A stretch of 64,000 nucleotides of DNA from contig NC_088867.1 of the NCBI RefSeq assembly GCF_032884065.1, positions 24,354,018 through 24,418,017 on the forward strand, in the 5' to 3' direction. Positions 60,122-64,000 of the stretch are shown here, piece after piece; the first letter of the stretch is position 1, and each line of letters begins with the position of its first letter. A model generated the notes under the pieces. It did not search any database, was not told where the DNA came from, and was given only the letters and a program-made list of their open reading frames with translations. The translations under genes and the position numbers were made by a program. The DNA is from Artemia franciscana (Eukaryota > Arthropoda > Branchiopoda > Anostraca > Artemiidae).

Positions 60122-63100
60122 TTCACAAAATAGAGCTATGATTCCCCTCCCCTACAGACTTCAAAATAATCCTCCAATAAAAAAAAAGCAGAAAGAAAAG
60201 ATTAAATTTTGCTTCGCATAAGTTTTTGCTAAGATCTGACAAACCTTTCGTACTATTGTTCCGACGAATTGCATTAAAGGAATCCCTCCCCCCCCCTACA
60301 CAGAGTTCAAATTGCGTTCTGGTTTCCAATAGGCATAATTACGATATTTACTTTTTCTTCTCACCAAGTTCAACAGTAAATTGACCCCCTGCTCTGATGG
60401 ATGGCAAGGAATAAGGGATAGTCTTCCCCCACAATGGTCAAATGGGCATAGACTCATTAAAGACGTAACAAAGAGAGTTTCATTTAAATCAGACCAAGTT
60501 TGAAGGAGAATGAATACCTCTTTGCTATATTTCCTAGTGACAATATTAAATATCTCCTCCCTCTGCCTGCCCTAAAAGTTCGTATCAGGTTTTGATTACT
60601 CGGAAAAAGGATAACTCTTAAACAAGCTCTTAATTCCAACCAAGTTTGTCTAAAGTCTTGAAATTCGTTCTTACAGATTCTGTCGTGGCAGTAGCTAGGG
60701 ATCCCCTCCCCCGTCAAATTCAGAGTTACCTTAGGCCCCCAAATGACAGAACTAAGATACTTACTTTTTTTCACTCCTTAATTAATTTGGAGACGAAAAA
60801 GAAATTATGCTTTTCCGTAATTAGTTTTCTAAATACCTAAATCCGCCCCTTAAAAGTTTGAAATACAACTCTCGCAGTAGAATTGCGTTTCCTAGTAGTT
60901 ACCCAAAACATAATGAAAAAGTATGGAAGTTTCTTCCATTTAGGATACTTAGTTCCAGAGAAATTTAAAAATGGTAAGGTAGAGGTTTTTCAATAAATTC
61001 ACTTTGCAGAGTAGAAAAAGAAAGTTAAAAGGAATAGAGATTGTTTCTAATCAATGAATTTTGGAGAATAGAAGGTCGTTTCGTTATTTGTTCGCACCCT
61101 ATGTAACATATATCTACTAAATCAGCACTAATAAACTAACTTGTGATGTTTTTCTAAATTTGCTGAATTTTGAAAAAATTAGCGCTTTAATGAGAGCACA
61201 AAATAATAGGGAATTTTTGTAGATTAGAAACATGAAGCGTTTTAAGATGCTTCGTACGGTAGAAAGAAGTATCTTAGGATGTTGTTATGTGATTCGAATT
61301 TGCATAGTTTATTGCGGCTTAATTCGTATCTTGACTTTAAACTCGCATGTTTGCTTAGAATTATTCATACTATAGATACAAATAACAGGAATTTTGCAGT
61401 TTATATTATGGTCTGTTAGTTCATGACTTCGAATTGTAATAAATGTTTTTCTGTTATTTAAGATTTGATTCAATAGCTTTTGGTAATACGGCTGATAAGA
61501 ACGATTTTATAAATCAGTATGTCCTTTTCAATCACTTTTGTCACTTTTCAATAACAAAAATAAAACTTTTTTTTGACTTGAATTTTTTTAAGAAGTTAAA
61601 TTGTATGCTAAAAGATATAGATATCATGAAGGGAAAAAAATATTTAGACCTCTTATAGACTAGTCTTATATTTTCTGGAGGCTGCTTGAGGATTTTTCTG
61701 TTCCTACCAGCCCTTTTCTTTAGCATGACATTTGCTTTTGCGTTTTCAGTTAAGCATAGGTTTTCAAAATTTTACAATTACAAGGAATTGCCACGAATCA
61801 TTTAATTTAGTTCGCTTTATTGACATATGTTGCATTGGTTGCGAAACAATAATTTGTGTTCGTTTTAAGTTTCAGCTTCACTCTCTACTTCCACTCGAAT
61901 TTTTTTTTTTTGTATTTTAGATTACTTTTTGCTCGTGTTTTAATATACAGAATAAACCTGATAAAATATCTCTATAAAAAATAAGTTATCAATGTTAGTT
62001 TTGGCTAAGATAGGACATAATGTTCTACCTAACTGAACTCGCTTCTGTATTTGAAAGAAAAGTTATTTTTGAATTATCAACTTGGTAGAAGTGATGAAAG
62101 ACGTATGAGCCATGGCTAATTAGAGTAACAATCATATTTTAGCGCCCTTCAAAGGGTGAGGTCAGGAGACTTATTCAGAGAGCTGAAGTGCAGGCTGAGG
62201 TTGCATAAAACCAGCACAGGAGGTGAATTTTTGGAAAAAAATCCCAAAGGAAAACACGATTATTTCTGAGTGGAGGTTTTGGGTTTTACTTACAGTTATT
62301 AAATAGTTTTTCATCGAGTGGCTATCATAAAATTTTCAGTCGCTAATATTTGGCCTCCTTTGACCAAAATAATTGTTCTGTGGCAGGGAATTGCACTTTG
62401 TTGCTGCGCGGAAAAGACAACTTCTTGGCTTAGGAAAGACAACATCACTTTTCATATCCATTATATTAAGCCCTATTATAATCACTATAACCTCTGATCT
62501 CATAAGAGAACCCCTGGGGAACAAAAAGCAAAAAAGTAGAAACAGTTCTACTACTGATGCTAAAGGCGATTTTTTTCTGTTCTGGAAATGAAAAGTGTAT
62601 GCCCCCAGTTGAGGGTTTTAGTCCATGACAAATTGGTTGGTTACTTAAGAATTTTGCTTTTTTTGACATTTCCATCCTATTTTAGTAAAACCGATGTCTA
62701 GCGGCACAAAATGAAAGAAAATGGCTATCTTATTCTGATAACTTTCGTTAATTAAAAAATGGCATGATAATATCCGGAGTAGAAATGAAAGTGGGTGACA
62801 TTTCAAGTTTAATTCTATACATCTGTTTGAAAAGTTTGAAAGATAATGCCAGAGAGAGAAGAGGAGGCAGGATTTAGAAAAATAAAAAAAAAGACTACGC
62901 ACTTTGATTTCAGCTCAAATTAGCCCTCTCCCAATGTTCCACAACCACTTATTTGATAAGATCGTCCGATCGGTAAAACAGAAAGGAGACACATCACTGC
63001 TTAACATGCAGAAAATCTGTTTCCATTTTTTTTAAGCTGGAGGGAGGATTTAAAACCGGAGTTAAAGACTACTAACCATGTTAATTTAAGTGTTGTATTT

Positions 63101-64000
63101 TTATTTTGGCTTTACATCTTCTTTTGGGGGTTTCAGGCTGTTTTTTGAAAATATTAAAAAATTATTTTCTTCGTTACAAAAAATTGATTTGTTTGAGCCT
63201 GAATAAAACTTTTTGATTCTGAATAAGCATTTGTGGGATTCTTTTTTTACTAGATAGTCACTCTGGTGGACTTGTTGGTCACTCAAAAAATTTTCTATTT
63301 TATATATTCGTTTACTATGGGCCATGGTCCACTCTTTACTGGGCTGCAGTCATAGCTGCAGATACTGATAAATCTTTATACTTATGGATATTGCTTCTCC
63401 AGTATTGAGCAATCTGTCAAATATTTTTTATGGCAAAAACTAAACGATCGATGGAGTCAAATAAGAATTTGAACTGAAAAGAAAACATCAAACGGTTACG
63501 TCTGACATTTTTAGCTCTCAGAAACTATAATAAAAAAAAAACTAACCTGATTACGGCTAGATAGACAGTATATAAACTTAAGATCAGACCAATCATTATT
63601 GTATTAAATCATTTGAAAGCTTTATTCAATTAGATAGTTTAAAGTTTTTATTGTAGATTTACAGTAATGTATAGTTGTAGATGTATCACTAAATGGGGGC
63701 TAATGAACATAGGGATTTCCCATTTTTTCGAAATTATCAGAATTTTCAGTATTTTGTCTCAAACTTTACAATGGGGTGTTTCAAAAACTCATTAGTCACG
63801 TTGAAAGCACCTGAGGCCTTATCATTCTTCAATCCTTATTATATTATCTCTAAATCCTCATTGAAAAAAAAATCTTCCCTCTTTCTGAATTGCCGAGAAA
63901 ATTTCTATTTTTTGTCTATATCAAATGGTTTAAAACATCCTTAAAATGTAGTGCCCGTCTATCTTTAATATTTTATTACCAACTGAGGCTCTTATATTTA
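60122..64000. other. Non-coding, nothing identified
   Basis: AT-rich sequence with short chance frames only. I recognise no exon, RNA gene or mobile element. Some weak C-rich motifs (CCCCTCCCC near 60145, 60290, 60700) resemble debris elsewhere in the window. Confidence 0.4.

Overview
This is AT-rich eukaryotic DNA, most likely from an invertebrate, and an arthropod or crustacean is my best guess. The evidence is GT-AG introns, a possible TATA plus TCAGTT-type start site, and a repeat fraction of Helitrons, a Penelope-like element, non-LTR (LINE) remnants, a tRNA-derived SINE, MITE-like foldbacks, satellites and very long (TA)n tracts. I see no operons, bacterial genes, CRISPR arrays or rRNA. 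The species cannot be named from sequence alone.

Host gene. The only convincing host protein starts on the + strand at 8747. Its first coding exon (8747-9610, 288 codons) ends at a clean GTAAGT donor. A second exon (24338-24628, 97 codons) has the matching phase. A third candidate (43704-43866) also starts in phase 0 and codes for a Ser/Asp-rich stretch. If all three belong together, the gene covers at least 35 kb and its introns (14.7 and 19.1 kb) hold nearly all the repeats in the first two thirds of the window. I do not recognise the protein family.

Layout. 1-8.6 kb: SINE copies, a foldback element, one complete copy of a composite repeat (called R1 here) with a near-perfect 125-bp-arm hairpin, and a 24-bp tandem repeat. 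8.6-9.6 kb: promoter and exon 1. 9.7-16.7 kb: intron with an inverted-repeat element, a 300-bp TA-flanked MITE and old repeat debris. 16.78-21.86 kb: a block of five Helitron 5' ends and two complete 3' ends, including a 1.8-kb tandem duplication. 21.9-24.06 kb: a composite element (R4) built of roughly 270-295-bp tandem units. 24.3-24.6 kb: exon 2. 25.1-28.1 kb: a LINE split by a reversed R1 copy. 29.7-35.5 kb: three more R1 copies. 36.5-37.7 kb: a possible terminal exon, a hairpin and a full SINE. 37.7-43.25 kb: an 11-copy 113-bp array followed by about 50 copies of an 82-bp satellite with a 164-bp A/B higher-order pattern. 43.7-43.95 kb: exon 3. 44.3-46.4 kb: a second R4 element. 48.1-53.45 kb: (TA)n, SINE tail, degenerate Penelope-like reverse transcriptase, and two more Helitrons around a 580-bp (TA)n block. 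54.7-55.1 kb: duplicated LINE fragment. 58.3-60.1 kb: last R1 copy. 60.1-64 kb: nothing recognisable.

No functional gene system beyond the host gene is evident. All transposon coding regions seen are broken. The most unusual structures are the Helitrons with two consecutive 3' hairpin/CTAG ends and two or three perfect TGACGTCA palindromes at the 5' end, the R1 family made of hairpin modules, a SINE body carried by two different class II tRNA-like heads, and the A/B satellite.
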